From Streptomyces tibetensis (lineage in GTDB: Bacteria; Actinomycetota; Actinomycetes; Streptomycetales; Streptomycetaceae), in the NCBI RefSeq assembly GCF_007655005.1, contig NZ_SZVW01000031.1, forward strand, positions 27,394 to 91,393: a DNA stretch of 64,000 nt, given 5' to 3'. A program made the position numbers and the translations under genes. The notes below the pieces were generated by a model. That model was not told where the DNA came from and made no database searches. It saw only the letters and a program-made list of their open reading frames with translations. This document shows positions 23,146 through 32,376 of the stretch, one piece after another. How positions within the stretch are numbered: position 1 is the stretch's first letter; each line of letters opens with the position of its first letter.

Positions 23146-25500
23146 TCAGCGGGCGTGCGGGGCGCGGTGCGGAGGCTGGCTCGGGGCCGGGCGGTGGGTC
23201 AGCTCGGGAATCGGCCGGGAGACGGGGGCGTCCTCGCTCACCGTGAGCTCGGTGCCGTGGTGCCGGATGGTCAGGGGCATCCCGGACTTCAGGGTGTAGG
23301 TGGCCTGGTCGGAGGTCAGTTCCACACGCAGGCACCGGTCGAGGAAGCCCACCGTGAAGGCGAGCCGGCTGTACCGCTCGGGCAGGCGGGGCGCGAACCG
23401 CAGGGCACCGTCGCTGCACCGCATGCCGCCGAAACCTGCGACCAGCGCCATCCAGGTGCCCGCCAGCGAGGCGATGTGCAGGCCGTCGCGGGTGTTGTGC
23501 TCCAGGTCGCCCAGGTCCATGAGCGCCGCTTCGGTCGTGTAGTCGGCGGCCAGGTCGAGGTGGCCGGAGCGGGCTGCCATGACGGCCTGGACGCAGGCGG
23601 ACAGGGAGGAGTCGCGGACGGTCAGCGGCTCGTAGTACGCGAAGTTGCGGGCGATCTGCTCCTCGTCGAAGTACTCCTCGAAGAAGGCGCCGCAGGTGTA
23701 CATCGCCAGCACCAGGTCCGCCTGCTTGATGACCTGTTTGCGGTACAGGTCGAAGTAGGGGAAGTGCAGCATCAGGGGGTACTGGTCCGGGCCGGTGCGG
23801 TCGAAGTCCCAGCGCTGGTAGCGGGTGAAGCCAGAGTGCTGCTCGTGGACGCCGAGTTCGTCGTTGTAGGGGACGTTCATGGCCTCCGCGGCGTCCCGCC
23901 AGGCGGCCCGCTCCTCCTCGTCGGCGCCGAGCCGTGCGGCCTCGTCGGGGTGGCGCTTGCACGCGTCGGCGGCGGCCAGCAGGTTCGCCCGGGCCATGAG
24001 GTTGGTGTAGGTGTTGTCGTCGGCGATGGCGCTGTACTCGTCCGGTCCGGTGACGCCGTCGATGTGGAAGACGCCCCGGTCGTCGTGGTGACCGAGGGAG
24101 CGCCACAGGCGGGCGGTCTCCACCAGCAGCTCCACGCCGACCTCGCGTTCGAAGGTCTCGTCGCCGGTGACGGCCACGTACCGCACGACGGCGTCGGCGA
24201 TGTCGGCGCCCACATGGAAGGCGGCCGTGCCGGCCGGCCAGTAGGCGGAGCCCTCCGAACCCTCGATGGTCCGCCAGGGGAACGCGGCTCCGCGCAGGCC
24301 GAGTTGGGTGGCGCGTTCCCGGGCGGCGGGCAGGGTGTCGAGGCGCCAGCGCAGGGCCTCCGCGGCGGACTTCGGCGCGGTGTAGGTCAGCAGGGACAGC
24401 ACGAACGCCTCGGTGTCCCAGAAGGCGTGGCCGTCGTAGCCGGAGCCGGTGAGTCCCTTGGCGGGGATGGCGCGCTGTTCGGCGCGGGCGCCGGCCTGGA
24501 GGACGTGGAAGAGGGCGAAGCGAACGGCCTGCTGGAGCTCCTCGTCGCCGTCGATCTCGACGTCGGCACGCGCCCAGAACTCGTCGAGGTAGGCCCGCTG
24601 GTCCTCCAGGAGTCCCTGCCAGCCGCTGTGTCCGGCCGCCGCCAGGGCCGCCTCGACCTGGTCGCTCATCGCGGGCCGGGAACGGACGCCGGACCAGCCG
24701 TGCGCGACCAGCTTCTCCACGCGCAGCCGCTCCCCCGGTTCCAGGACGGAGGTGACGGTCAGCCGGGCCACGTCCACGTTGGACTCGCTGCTCGTGGTGG
24801 TCCGTTCGGGGCCGGTGACGGTGTGGTCGGCGGCCACGGCGACCCTGAGGCCGCTGCGGCGGGTGCGGTGGATCAGGCGCAGCCGGCTGCCCGTGGCGAG
24901 GTCCTCCTCCGGTTCCAGCGGCGACTTCAGCGCCTTGGCGGCGCGCGGGTCGCCGTCCGGCTCGGGCAGGCTCTCGTTGGCGACGAGTTCCGACTGGACG
25001 ACCACACGGGTCCGGCTGTCGACGGGCTCCACCTCGTAGGCGACGGCGGCTATCGCGCGCTGGGTGAGGGACACCAGGCGGGTGGAGCGCACCCGGACGG
25101 TCGAGCCGGCCGGTGAGGTCCATTCGCAGACCCGCTCCAGGACGCCCCGCCGCAGGTCGAGGGTCCGCTCGTGGGTGACGAGCCGCCCGTAGCGCAGGTC
25201 GAACGGCTCGTCGTCGACGAGAAGCCGCAGCACCTTGCCGTTGGTGACGTTGATGGACGTCTGGCCGGACTCGGGGTAGCCGTAGCCGGCCTCGGCGTAC
25301 GGCAGCGGATGCAGTTCGTGGACGCCGTTGAGGTAGGAGCCGGGCAGGCCGTGGGGTTCGCCCTCGTCGAGGTTGCCGCGCCAGCCGACGTGCCCGTTGG
25401 ACAGGGCGAACACGGACTCGCTCTGCGCCAGGACGTCGAGGTTGAGTTCCGTCTCGCGTACGGTCCAGGGCTCGACGTTGTACGCCCGCTGTGCGATCAC
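23146..25500 (-). CDS. GH65 family disaccharide phosphorylase
   Basis: A 784-residue cytosolic enzyme with the three GH65 parts: N-terminal super-sandwich (FALSNGHVGWRGNLDEGEPH), (alpha/alpha)6 barrel and small C-terminal sheet. GYDGHAFWDTEAF at ~355-367 shapes the sugar site. The general acid is Glu488 in GVTGPDEYSAIADDNTYTN, and KQVIKQADLVLAMY and EHNTRDGLHIAS line the substrate and phosphate pockets. Family members phosphorolyse maltose, trehalose, kojibiose or nigerose to beta-glucose 1-phosphate; which one cannot be read here. GTG 25500 overlaps the upstream phosphomutase stop by four bases, and that partner would convert the product. Confidence 0.9.
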   Translation of the reverse strand: MIAQRAYNVEPWTVRETELNLDVLAQSESVFALSNGHVGWRGNLDEGEPHGLPGSYLNGVHELHPLPYAEAGYGYPESGQTSINVTNGKVLRLLVDDEPFDLRYGRLVTHERTLDLRRGVLERVCEWTSPAGSTVRVRSTRLVSLTQRAIAAVAYEVEPVDSRTRVVVQSELVANESLPEPDGDPRAAKALKSPLEPEEDLATGSRLRLIHRTRRSGLRVAVAADHTVTGPERTTTSSESNVDVARLTVTSVLEPGERLRVEKLVAHGWSGVRSRPAMSDQVEAALAAAGHSGWQGLLEDQRAYLDEFWARADVEIDGDEELQQAVRFALFHVLQAGARAEQRAIPAKGLTGSGYDGHAFWDTEAFVLSLLTYTAPKSAAEALRWRLDTLPAARERATQLGLRGAAFPWRTIEGSEGSAYWPAGTAAFHVGADIADAVVRYVAVTGDETFEREVGVELLVETARLWRSLGHHDDRGVFHIDGVTGPDEYSAIADDNTYTNLMARANLLAAADACKRHPDEAARLGADEEERAAWRDAAEAMNVPYNDELGVHEQHSGFTRYQRWDFDRTGPDQYPLMLHFPYFDLYRKQVIKQADLVLAMYTCGAFFEEYFDEEQIARNFAYYEPLTVRDSSLSACVQAVMAARSGHLDLAADYTTEAALMDLGDLEHNTRDGLHIASLAGTWMALVAGFGGMRCSDGALRFAPRLPERYSRLAFTVGFLDRCLRVELTSDQATYTLKSGMPLTIRHHGTELTVSEDAPVSRPIPELTHRPAPSQPPHRAPHAR

Positions 25501-26234
25501 TGGTTTTCCCCCAGTTCTGCGAGGTCCTGCACCACGATGTCGGCGCCGTGCCGGTACAGCGCGTCGGTCTGCCCGACCCGGTCGACTCCGACGACGTATC
25601 CGAAGCGCCCCGCGCGGCCCGCGTCCATGCCGGCCAGGGCGTCCTCGAAGACGGCCGCTTCAAAGGGCTGGACGCCGAGGTCCTCGGCGGCGGCCAGGAA
25701 CGTGTCGGGGTGCGGCTTGCCGGGCAGCTTGCGCTCGGCGGCGACGACACCGTCGATCCGTACGTCGAAGAAGTGCTCGGCGCCGATCGAGCGGAGCACG
25801 TCACGGCAGTTGGCACTGGAGGAGACGATCGCGGTGCTGAGTCCGTGGGCGCGGACGGCCTCCAAATAGCGCAGGGTGCCGTCGTAGGCCTCTACGCCGT
25901 CGGTGCGGATCTTCTCGAGGACCAGCTCGTTCTTGCGGTTGCCGAGTCCGTGCACGGTCTCGGCTCCCGGTGGGTCGTCCGGGTCGCCGTCCGGCAGGTC
26001 GATGCCGCGGGAGGCGAGGAAGGTACGCACCCCGTCGGCGCGTGGCCGCCCGTCGACGTACTCGTCGTAATCCGCCGCCTCGAACGGCCGGTACTCCGCG
26101 CCGTCCCGCTCGCGCAGGAAGGCGTCGAACATCTCCTTCCAGGCGGCCGCGTGCACGACGGCCGTCCTGGTGACGACTCCGTCGAGGTCGAACAGACAGG
26201 CATGGATGCTTTCGGGAAGACCGAGCTGCGTCAT
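25497..26234 (-). CDS. pgmB: HAD hydrolase, beta-phosphoglucomutase-like
   Basis: A 245-residue HAD-superfamily enzyme with a cap domain. CLFDLDGVVTRTA holds nucleophile Asp16 and acid/base Asp18. STAIVSSSANCRDVL is motif II, GKPHPDTFLAAAEDLG motif III and AAVFEDALAGMDAGRAG motif IV. These match beta-phosphoglucomutases, which turn beta-glucose 1-phosphate into glucose 6-phosphate. The 4-base overlap with the GH65 gene supports this pairing strongly. ATG 26234 lacks a strong ribosome site; GGGGAA is 11-16 bases upstream. Confidence 0.88.
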   Translation of the reverse strand: MTQLGLPESIHACLFDLDGVVTRTAVVHAAAWKEMFDAFLRERDGAEYRPFEAADYDEYVDGRPRADGVRTFLASRGIDLPDGDPDDPPGAETVHGLGNRKNELVLEKIRTDGVEAYDGTLRYLEAVRAHGLSTAIVSSSANCRDVLRSIGAEHFFDVRIDGVVAAERKLPGKPHPDTFLAAAEDLGVQPFEAAVFEDALAGMDAGRAGRFGYVVGVDRVGQTDALYRHGADIVVQDLAELGENQ

Positions 26235-26352
26235 ACAGGACCGGTTCCCCACCCGGAGATGTTCCAGTGAGTGGCGCACGCCACACGCCGGGGGCGCGAG
26301 GGGTGTGAGGCGCCCGGCGTTCGCGCCCGGCCCCGGGTGGCAGACTCTCTCT

Positions 26353-27009
26353 GTGCCGCTCACCTTCGACGACCTCGTCCACCGCGCCCGAGCCCTCCCC
26401 CGGGGCGGCCGGCGCGCGCTCCTCGGCATCGCGGGCAGCCCCGGCGCGGGCAAGTCGACGCTCGCCGAGCGTCTGGTGCGGGAGTTGAACGGCACCGGCG
26501 ACCCCTGGGTCGCGCACGTACCCATGGACGGATTCCACCTCGCCGACGCCGAACTGGAGCGTCTCGGCCGCCGGGACCGCAAGGGGGCACCCGACACGTT
26601 CGACGCGGCCGGGTACGCGGCCCTGCTGCGGCGGCTGCGGGACGAGCCCGGCGACGACGTCGTCTACGCACCCGGCTTCGAACGCGTCCTGGAGCAGCCG
26701 ATCGCGGGGGCGATCCCGGTTCCCCCGACGGCCCGTCTGGTCGTCACCGAGGGCAACTACCTGCTCGTGACCACCGGTTCCTGGCCCCGCGTGCGCCCCC
26801 TGCTCGACGAGGTGTGGTTCTGCGAGCTGCCCGAGCGGGAGCGCGTCCGCCGGCTGGTGGCCCGCCACGAGCGGTTCGGCAAGACGCACGAGGAGGCGAC
26901 GGCCTGGGTGACACGCTCGGACGAGCCCAACGCCGAGCTGGTCGCGGCGACCCGGGTACGGGCGGACCTGGTGGTACCGGAGTCGGCGATGCCGTGCGAG
27001 CGGGCCTGA
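26353..27009 (+). CDS. Nucleoside/nucleotide kinase family protein (PRK/uridine-kinase-like)
   Basis: A 218-residue P-loop kinase. Walker A is LLGIAGSPGAGKSTLAERL near residue 23. HVPMDGFHLADAELERLGRR carries the substrate Asp-Gly-Phe-His motif, and VVTEGNYLLVTTGSWPRVRP is the second family hallmark, typical of phosphoribulokinase/uridine-kinase/pantothenate-kinase-like proteins. The lid Arg residues follow in RVRRLVARHERFGKTHEEA. It phosphorylates a small sugar, nucleoside or sugar-like alcohol, not defined by the sequence. GTG 26353 has no strong ribosome site. It is divergent from the GH65-HAD pair and may act on related sugars. Confidence 0.85.
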   Translation: MPLTFDDLVHRARALPRGGRRALLGIAGSPGAGKSTLAERLVRELNGTGDPWVAHVPMDGFHLADAELERLGRRDRKGAPDTFDAAGYAALLRRLRDEPGDDVVYAPGFERVLEQPIAGAIPVPPTARLVVTEGNYLLVTTGSWPRVRPLLDEVWFCELPERERVRRLVARHERFGKTHEEATAWVTRSDEPNAELVAATRVRADLVVPESAMPCERA

Positions 27010-27121
27010 ACACCGTCAGGCATCCAGACCGGCAGCAGCGCCGGCGAACGCGACGGCGACGCTGAACATCGCGCCGCCATCACCGGCTTGACGCGTCCGC
27101 CCCTGGTGCGGGTCGCCGGAG

Positions 27122-28840
27122 TCACCCGGCGGGTGCGGCCCGGCGGGCGCGCAGTGCGACGGTCAGTGTGTGGGGGCCGAGTCCGCCGATGTAGACGCGG
27201 TTCCCGGTCGTCGCGTCGGTGCCGCCCACCACCGTGTAGTCCTGCCCCGGGTCGTATCGCAGTACCTCGCTCCGGTCCGGCCCGGCCAGCGGTTCACCTG
27301 CCTGGACGTCGGCCTCGACGCGGATCTCGTCGGCACCGGCCCGGTAGGTCATCGACCCGGTCGTCAGGCACCAGCTGCCGTCGCCGATCGGTACGGCGCC
27401 CTCTGCCACGCCTCCCGGCCGGAAGGTCAGTTCCAGGGCCCAGGGCACCCGTGGTCCGCTGATGTCGATCCGCAGATCGGCACCGTCCTCCCGCAGGTCG
27501 ACCTCGACGCGCGTCGTGTGGGAGACCTCGTCCCGAGGCCGGTCGGGGAAGGCCATCGCGGCCGAGAAGCGTCCCTCGTCCGCCATGCGGTAGGCGGCAT
27601 CGTCCCGCCGCCCACCCGGCGGCAGCGGTTGGTAATAGGCGGCCGTGAGACTTTCGGTGAGCCGGTACCGGTGGCCGGCGGTCTGTTGCATGTCGGCCGC
27701 ACGGAACGGGCCCAGGTCGAAGAAACCCCGCGAGAGCCGGACCGCGTCCAGTACCGCGTCACCGGCGAACAGGCGCAGGAAGGTGGGGTTGCAGGCGAGG
27801 CCCGAGCGGATGCGCCGGTGCACGGGCACGTCGGAGCCGCCGTACACCACCGTGTGCGCGGTGGCCGAGGCGCGTGCGGCGAGACGCGCGGTGGTGAGGT
27901 ACCGGTCACGCGGAAGGGTCTCGGCGACCGGTGCCGGCAGCTCGCGGCACAGGTCCGGGGTGAGGAGGGTCTCGGCGAGCAGGTCGGGGTCGTCGATGCC
28001 GCCGGCGGCCGCCAGCGTCGCCGCCCGGCTGAGGTCGCCCCGGCCGGTGCGGATCGCGAGCAGCCGGTAGTGCGGCAGGTAGGGCGCCAGCGGGAACGGG
28101 TGCTTCTGGTCCTGCCGGCGCGAGTGGACGGTCTCCACCGTGCCGTCCGGCCTGATGAGGTCCAGGGTGGTGGTGAGGTTGCGCTCGACGGCGTCCAGCA
28201 GGTCGGTACGGCCGAGGACTGCGGCCAGCAGCAGCAGCGAAGGATTCGACACGTAGGCGGCGTAGTTGGCGCTGCGTTCCGAGTACAGGCCCTCCGCGTC
28301 GATGTCGACGCCCTCGGACAGCCACTCCTCGATGCGCTCGAGGAGCCGGTCGTCGGGGAACGACCGGTGCAGCCGGGCCAGCGCCGCGCACAGCTCCCAG
28401 CGGTGGTTCGGGGTGTGCACCCCCCCGGTCAGGAGACTGGCGGTGGCGGCGCCGGCGATCTCGGCGAGCGCGGCCGTGACGTCGCGCAGTTCCGGCCCTC
28501 CGCCGGCGGCCAGCACATGCGCGTCGCACACGTCGTTGACGGTGAACGCGGAGTCCGGCGGTGACTGCACGTTGTCCCCGCCGGCGAAGAGGCCGGTGGC
28601 CGTCTGCGCGGCCTGCAGGGCGCGGAGGTGGGTCGTCACGGCGGCTACGGCCCGCGCGCTGCCGTGGAGTGCCGAGTCCGGAGACCGGTACGCCGCGACC
28701 AGCGTCTTCACCCGGTGTGCCAGAGCGCGGTGGGCCACGCCGGCGGGTTCCTCGTCGGGGGCGGCCGCCAGCGGCGCGGCCAGTCGGTCGGCGGCGGCGG
28801 CCACCGCGCGGACGAACTCGTGGTCGAGCGGGGTGAGCAA
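27122..28840 (-). CDS. Putative polysaccharide-lyase-like (alpha/alpha) toroid protein
   Basis: A 572-residue protein without a signal peptide. The first ~350 residues are helical, with conserved-looking aromatic and His stretches (TGGVHTPNHRWELCAALARL, GLYSERSANYAAYVSNPSLL, VETVHSRRQDQKHPFPLAPY). The C-terminal ~200 residues are beta-rich. This plan recalls heparinase II/III-type and alginate-lyase proteins, but I cannot name a family with certainty. The start is TTG 28840, three bases after the permease stop and seven bases after GAAGGA. As last gene of an ABC operon it should act inside the cell on the imported oligosaccharide. Confidence 0.5.
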   Translation of the reverse strand: MLTPLDHEFVRAVAAAADRLAAPLAAAPDEEPAGVAHRALAHRVKTLVAAYRSPDSALHGSARAVAAVTTHLRALQAAQTATGLFAGGDNVQSPPDSAFTVNDVCDAHVLAAGGGPELRDVTAALAEIAGAATASLLTGGVHTPNHRWELCAALARLHRSFPDDRLLERIEEWLSEGVDIDAEGLYSERSANYAAYVSNPSLLLLAAVLGRTDLLDAVERNLTTTLDLIRPDGTVETVHSRRQDQKHPFPLAPYLPHYRLLAIRTGRGDLSRAATLAAAGGIDDPDLLAETLLTPDLCRELPAPVAETLPRDRYLTTARLAARASATAHTVVYGGSDVPVHRRIRSGLACNPTFLRLFAGDAVLDAVRLSRGFFDLGPFRAADMQQTAGHRYRLTESLTAAYYQPLPPGGRRDDAAYRMADEGRFSAAMAFPDRPRDEVSHTTRVEVDLREDGADLRIDISGPRVPWALELTFRPGGVAEGAVPIGDGSWCLTTGSMTYRAGADEIRVEADVQAGEPLAGPDRSEVLRYDPGQDYTVVGGTDATTGNRVYIGGLGPHTLTVALRARRAAPAG

Positions 28841-28842
28841 GG

Positions 28843-29745
28843 TCAGTCCTTCAGTCCGGCGTTGATGTCGGCGCCCATGACGTAGCGCTGGAAGACCAGG
28901 AAGACGGCGATCAGCGGGATCATCGAGATGACCGACGCGCCGAGCAGCACCGACCAGTTGATGTTCTGCGCGCCGACGATGCTCTGGATGCCGATCTGCA
29001 CGGTGAACTTGTTGGGGTCGTTGAGCATCAGCAGCGGCCAGATGTAGTCGTTCCACCGCCACTGGAACGAAAGGATCGCGAGGGTCAGCATGATGGGCCG
29101 GGAGACCGGCACCATGATCCGCAGGAAGATCGACAGTTCGCGGGCGCCGTCGATGCGAGCGGCTTCGACGAGCTCGTCGGGCACCGTCAGGAAGAACTGG
29201 CGGAACATGAAGCATCCGGTCGCGGTGAGCACGGCCGGGAGGATGATGCCGGCGAACGAGTTGTAGAGGCCGAGGTTGCGGACCACCAGGAACTCGGGGG
29301 CGAGCATGACCTCGCCAGGCAGCATCGTGGTGGCCAGGATGCAGAGGAAGAAGGCCTTGAGCCACCGGTTGTCGTACTTGGCCAGTGCGTACCCGGTGCA
29401 GCAGCTGACACCCACCGTGAGGATCGTCGTGATCACACACACGATGGCCGTGTTGATGAAGTACTGGGAGAAGTTGGCGCTGTCCCACGCTGCCTCGAAG
29501 CCCGACAGGGTGGGGTTGTGCGGGACCAGCGTCAGCGGATAGGAGAACAGGTCGCTGGCAGGCTTGAAGGAGCTGAGGATGAACCACAGCACGGGCACAC
29601 CGTACAAGCACGCCAGGATCCACAGCAGTGTCGTCGCGGACACCGCCCGCCGGAGCCCACCGCCGGCCGCGTTGCGGGGCCGCTTCTTGGACACGGGCTG
29701 TTTGGCATCGGCGTCGAGCGGGCGGGGCATGTCTGTGGTTGTCAT
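28843..29745 (-). CDS. Carbohydrate ABC transporter permease, MalG type
   Basis: A 300-residue permease with six helices, of the CUT1 class. The loop that docks the ATPase reads LVEAARIDGARELSIFLRIM (EAA motif), and the C-terminus SVISMIPLIAVFLVFQRY matches MalG-like partners. It pairs with the upstream MalF-type gene, overlapping it by four bases (ATGA). No ATPase gene is present, so a shared ATPase of the MsiK type encoded elsewhere probably powers it, as is usual for Streptomyces CUT1 systems. Confidence 0.92.
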   Translation of the reverse strand: MTTTDMPRPLDADAKQPVSKKRPRNAAGGGLRRAVSATTLLWILACLYGVPVLWFILSSFKPASDLFSYPLTLVPHNPTLSGFEAAWDSANFSQYFINTAIVCVITTILTVGVSCCTGYALAKYDNRWLKAFFLCILATTMLPGEVMLAPEFLVVRNLGLYNSFAGIILPAVLTATGCFMFRQFFLTVPDELVEAARIDGARELSIFLRIMVPVSRPIMLTLAILSFQWRWNDYIWPLLMLNDPNKFTVQIGIQSIVGAQNINWSVLLGASVISMIPLIAVFLVFQRYVMGADINAGLKD

Positions 29746-30653
29746 CGGTTCTCCACCCGTCGGTTGACGATCAGCTGGATGATCGCGACGGCCATCAGGA
29801 TGAGCATGAGCACGAACGACGCAGCGCTCGCGTAGCCGATCTGGCCCCGTTTGAAGCCGGTCTCGTAGATGTACTGGACGAGCAGGTTGTTCGAGGTACC
29901 GGGCCCGCCGTTGTTGAGGGCGACGAACACCGGGTATTCCTTCATCGCGTTGATCGTGTTGAGCAGGATGACGATGAACGAGGTGGGCGCGATGCTCGGC
30001 AGCGTGATGCTGATGAACTTGCGCCACGGACCGGCGCCGTCGAGTTCGGCCGCCTCGTAGTACGACACCGGGACGTTCTTGATCGCCGCGATGAACAGCA
30101 GCATCGTGAAACCCGTCCACGCCCAGGCTGCCGCCATCACCACCACCAGCAGCGACAGGTCCGCGTTGGACTGCCACGGAACGGCGCCGCCGCCGAGCTT
30201 CTCGATGACGTAGTTGACCAGTCCGAAGTTCTCACCGAACATCCACCGCCACAGGACGCCCACGACGATGGGCGACAGCAGCCACGGGATGAAGAAGATG
30301 ACGCGGGCGACCGACGATCCCTTGGCGTGCTTGTTCACCACCAGGTTGGCGGCGAGCAGCGAGAGCGCGAAGTTCAGCGGGACGAACAGGACGGTGTACA
30401 GCAGCGTCCGGGTCAGCGCGTCGTAGAACGTGGAGTCCCCGAACAGGTTGTGGTAGTTGTCCAGTCCGACCCACTGGAACACCCCCACGCCCGTGTAGTT
30501 CGTGAAGGAGTAGAGGAGCCCGATCACCGCGGGCCAGACGAAGAACAGCGCGAAGAGCACGACGTTGGCCGCGATGAGGACGAGCGGCGCAAGGGTGTAC
30601 TTACTGCGTCTCCTGGGCGGGCTCGCGGTCACGTCCGAGGCGCGTTTTGTCAT
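29742..30653 (-). CDS. Carbohydrate ABC transporter permease, MalF type
   Basis: A 303-residue, six-helix permease. Helix 1 is LVLIAANVVLFALFFVWPAV followed by YSFTNYTGVG and WVGLDNYHNLF, typical of the MalF class. The EAA loop is YYEAAELDGAGPWRKFISIT, and the end region has ALNNGGPGTSNNLLVQYIYE. It lies 120 bases after the binding-protein gene and overlaps the second permease. It forms half of the channel for an unknown oligosaccharide. Confidence 0.92.
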   Translation of the reverse strand: MTKRASDVTASPPRRRSKYTLAPLVLIAANVVLFALFFVWPAVIGLLYSFTNYTGVGVFQWVGLDNYHNLFGDSTFYDALTRTLLYTVLFVPLNFALSLLAANLVVNKHAKGSSVARVIFFIPWLLSPIVVGVLWRWMFGENFGLVNYVIEKLGGGAVPWQSNADLSLLVVVMAAAWAWTGFTMLLFIAAIKNVPVSYYEAAELDGAGPWRKFISITLPSIAPTSFIVILLNTINAMKEYPVFVALNNGGPGTSNNLLVQYIYETGFKRGQIGYASAASFVLMLILMAVAIIQLIVNRRVENR

Positions 30654-30773
30654 CTTCCTGACTCCGTGCTGGTGGAAGGGATTGCAGGTGGGCTCACGCC
30701 ATGAGCCCGGGATCGCGGGGCGCGTCCAGGGCCGGGCGGCGGTGTCTCGTCCCCCGCCGCCCGGCCCCGCGGC

Positions 30774-32102
30774 CTACGATCCGCCGCCGACCTGCTGGTT
30801 GTAGCCGGCCACGATGTTCTCCAGGGCCTTGTCGGGCGACTGCTGGCCGTTGATCGCCTTGCCGAGCTCCGTCTTGGTCGGGTCCTCGGTGAGGCTCTTG
30901 CCCTTCAGCACCCACTGCGTCTGCGCGCCGTTGAAGTAGCCGGAGATCGGGGCGTAGAGCGGGATCGACTCGTTGTACAGCTTGAACGCCGCCTGCGCCG
31001 CCTCGGACTTGAAGGGGTACTTCGGGTTCAGGCCGTTCTCGACCGGCAGGAAGCCGGAGGCCTCGCACAGCACGCGGTAGTTGTCCGGCTGGTAGATCCA
31101 GGACAGGAACTTCTTCGTGGCGGTGGCCGCGTCACCGTTGTTGTTGAAGCCGACCATCATGCCGCCGCTGTTGACGTCACTGGCCTGCACCGGCTGGGCG
31201 GGGGTGGGGACGCTGGCCCAGTCGAACTTCTTGATGCTCTCGGAGAAGGCGGCGACCTGCCACACGCCGGACCAGTAGGCGACCACGTCACCGCTCTGGA
31301 ACATGGCGGACGGGTCGGCGCCGCTGGTCCACACCGACTTCGGCATGGTCTTGTTGTCGTTCCATCCGACGAAGGTGTTCACGGCCTTCTTGGTCGCCGC
31401 GTCCACCGAGAACTTGCCGGAGGAGTCCGCGTGGACGTACTTGCCGCCCATCTCGTACACCATGGCGCGCAGCCGGGACGGCGACTGGTCGAAGGTCAGG
31501 GAGTACTTGGCGCCGGTCTTCTCGCGGACCTTGTTCGCCGCCTTGATGAACTCGGTCCAGGTCCAGGTCTTCTGCGGCGAGGTCGGGAAGGAGACGCCGG
31601 CCTTCTTGAACAGCGACTTGTTGATGAACATACCGGACGCGGTGACGTCCGAGGGGATGGCCAGCACCTTCCCGGACGAGTCCTTGGCGAGGAAGTTGGC
31701 GTTGATCTTGTTGCTCTTCTTCCCGGCGATGGAGCCGAGGTCGATCAGCTTGCTCGACCAGATCGGGTCCAGCGCCGGCACGGCCGCCACGTCGGGCAGG
31801 GAGTTCGCCTGGGCGGCGTTGTGCAGCTTCGTCGTGTATCCGTCGTAGGGGATGTTGACGAGCTTGACGGTGACGCCGGTGTCCTTCTTGTACTGCGACA
31901 CCATCTTCTTCCAGCCCGCGTCCTGCCCCGGAACCGTGGAGATCCAGAACGTCAGCGACTTGGAGGTCCCGCCCGAGTCGGACCCCGACCCGCAGGCGGA
32001 GAGCAGAAGTGCACCTGCCGTGGCCACGGCAGCGAGGGGAACCACACGGCGTATACCGCCGCGGCCGAGTCGGCGGGAGCGCCGCACACCCACACTGGTC
32101 AT
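30774..32102 (-). CDS. Extracellular sugar-binding lipoprotein (CUT1 ABC transporter)
   Basis: A 442-residue lipoprotein. The signal VPLAAVATAGALLLSACGSG ends in a lipobox (Cys near 37). The mature part has the type-2 binding-protein pattern: LTFWISTVPGQDAGWKKMV, LPDVAAVPALDPIWSSKLID and SDVTASGMFINKSLFKKAGV. It delivers an oligosaccharide to the two downstream permeases. AAGGGA lies eight bases before ATG 32102. It is the first gene of an operon (binding protein, permease, permease, lyase-like protein) placed downstream of a ROK regulator. Confidence 0.92.
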   Translation of the reverse strand: MTSVGVRRSRRLGRGGIRRVVPLAAVATAGALLLSACGSGSDSGGTSKSLTFWISTVPGQDAGWKKMVSQYKKDTGVTVKLVNIPYDGYTTKLHNAAQANSLPDVAAVPALDPIWSSKLIDLGSIAGKKSNKINANFLAKDSSGKVLAIPSDVTASGMFINKSLFKKAGVSFPTSPQKTWTWTEFIKAANKVREKTGAKYSLTFDQSPSRLRAMVYEMGGKYVHADSSGKFSVDAATKKAVNTFVGWNDNKTMPKSVWTSGADPSAMFQSGDVVAYWSGVWQVAAFSESIKKFDWASVPTPAQPVQASDVNSGGMMVGFNNNGDAATATKKFLSWIYQPDNYRVLCEASGFLPVENGLNPKYPFKSEAAQAAFKLYNESIPLYAPISGYFNGAQTQWVLKGKSLTEDPTKTELGKAINGQQSPDKALENIVAGYNQQVGGGS

Positions 32103-32376
32103 TTTCGATCCCTTTTCGTCGTACTGGACGGAGCACGGCGCCAGCCGAGGCGGCACGGGTGCATTTTGCAGGAAATTTCGCTTTCCGGGGGCACGGCCTC
32201 GCCCGGCCGCATCGCCTTGACGGGTGGGGTCCCCGGCCATGACGGCCGACGTCGCACAAGCACGCCCTCGTGCGGCTGCCGTACTTCGCGTACGGGCGGG
32301 AGGCTCACCCGGAGTCGGCGTCCCGGCCAACTCAGAAAGCGCTTGTCCGGACATTGGCACGACGAGTCGGAGGCCG

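Noticed and set aside
27010..27121. Possible small gene between the kinase and the lyase-like gene
   Set aside because: Short frames only, no ribosome site and no coding-like codon pattern.
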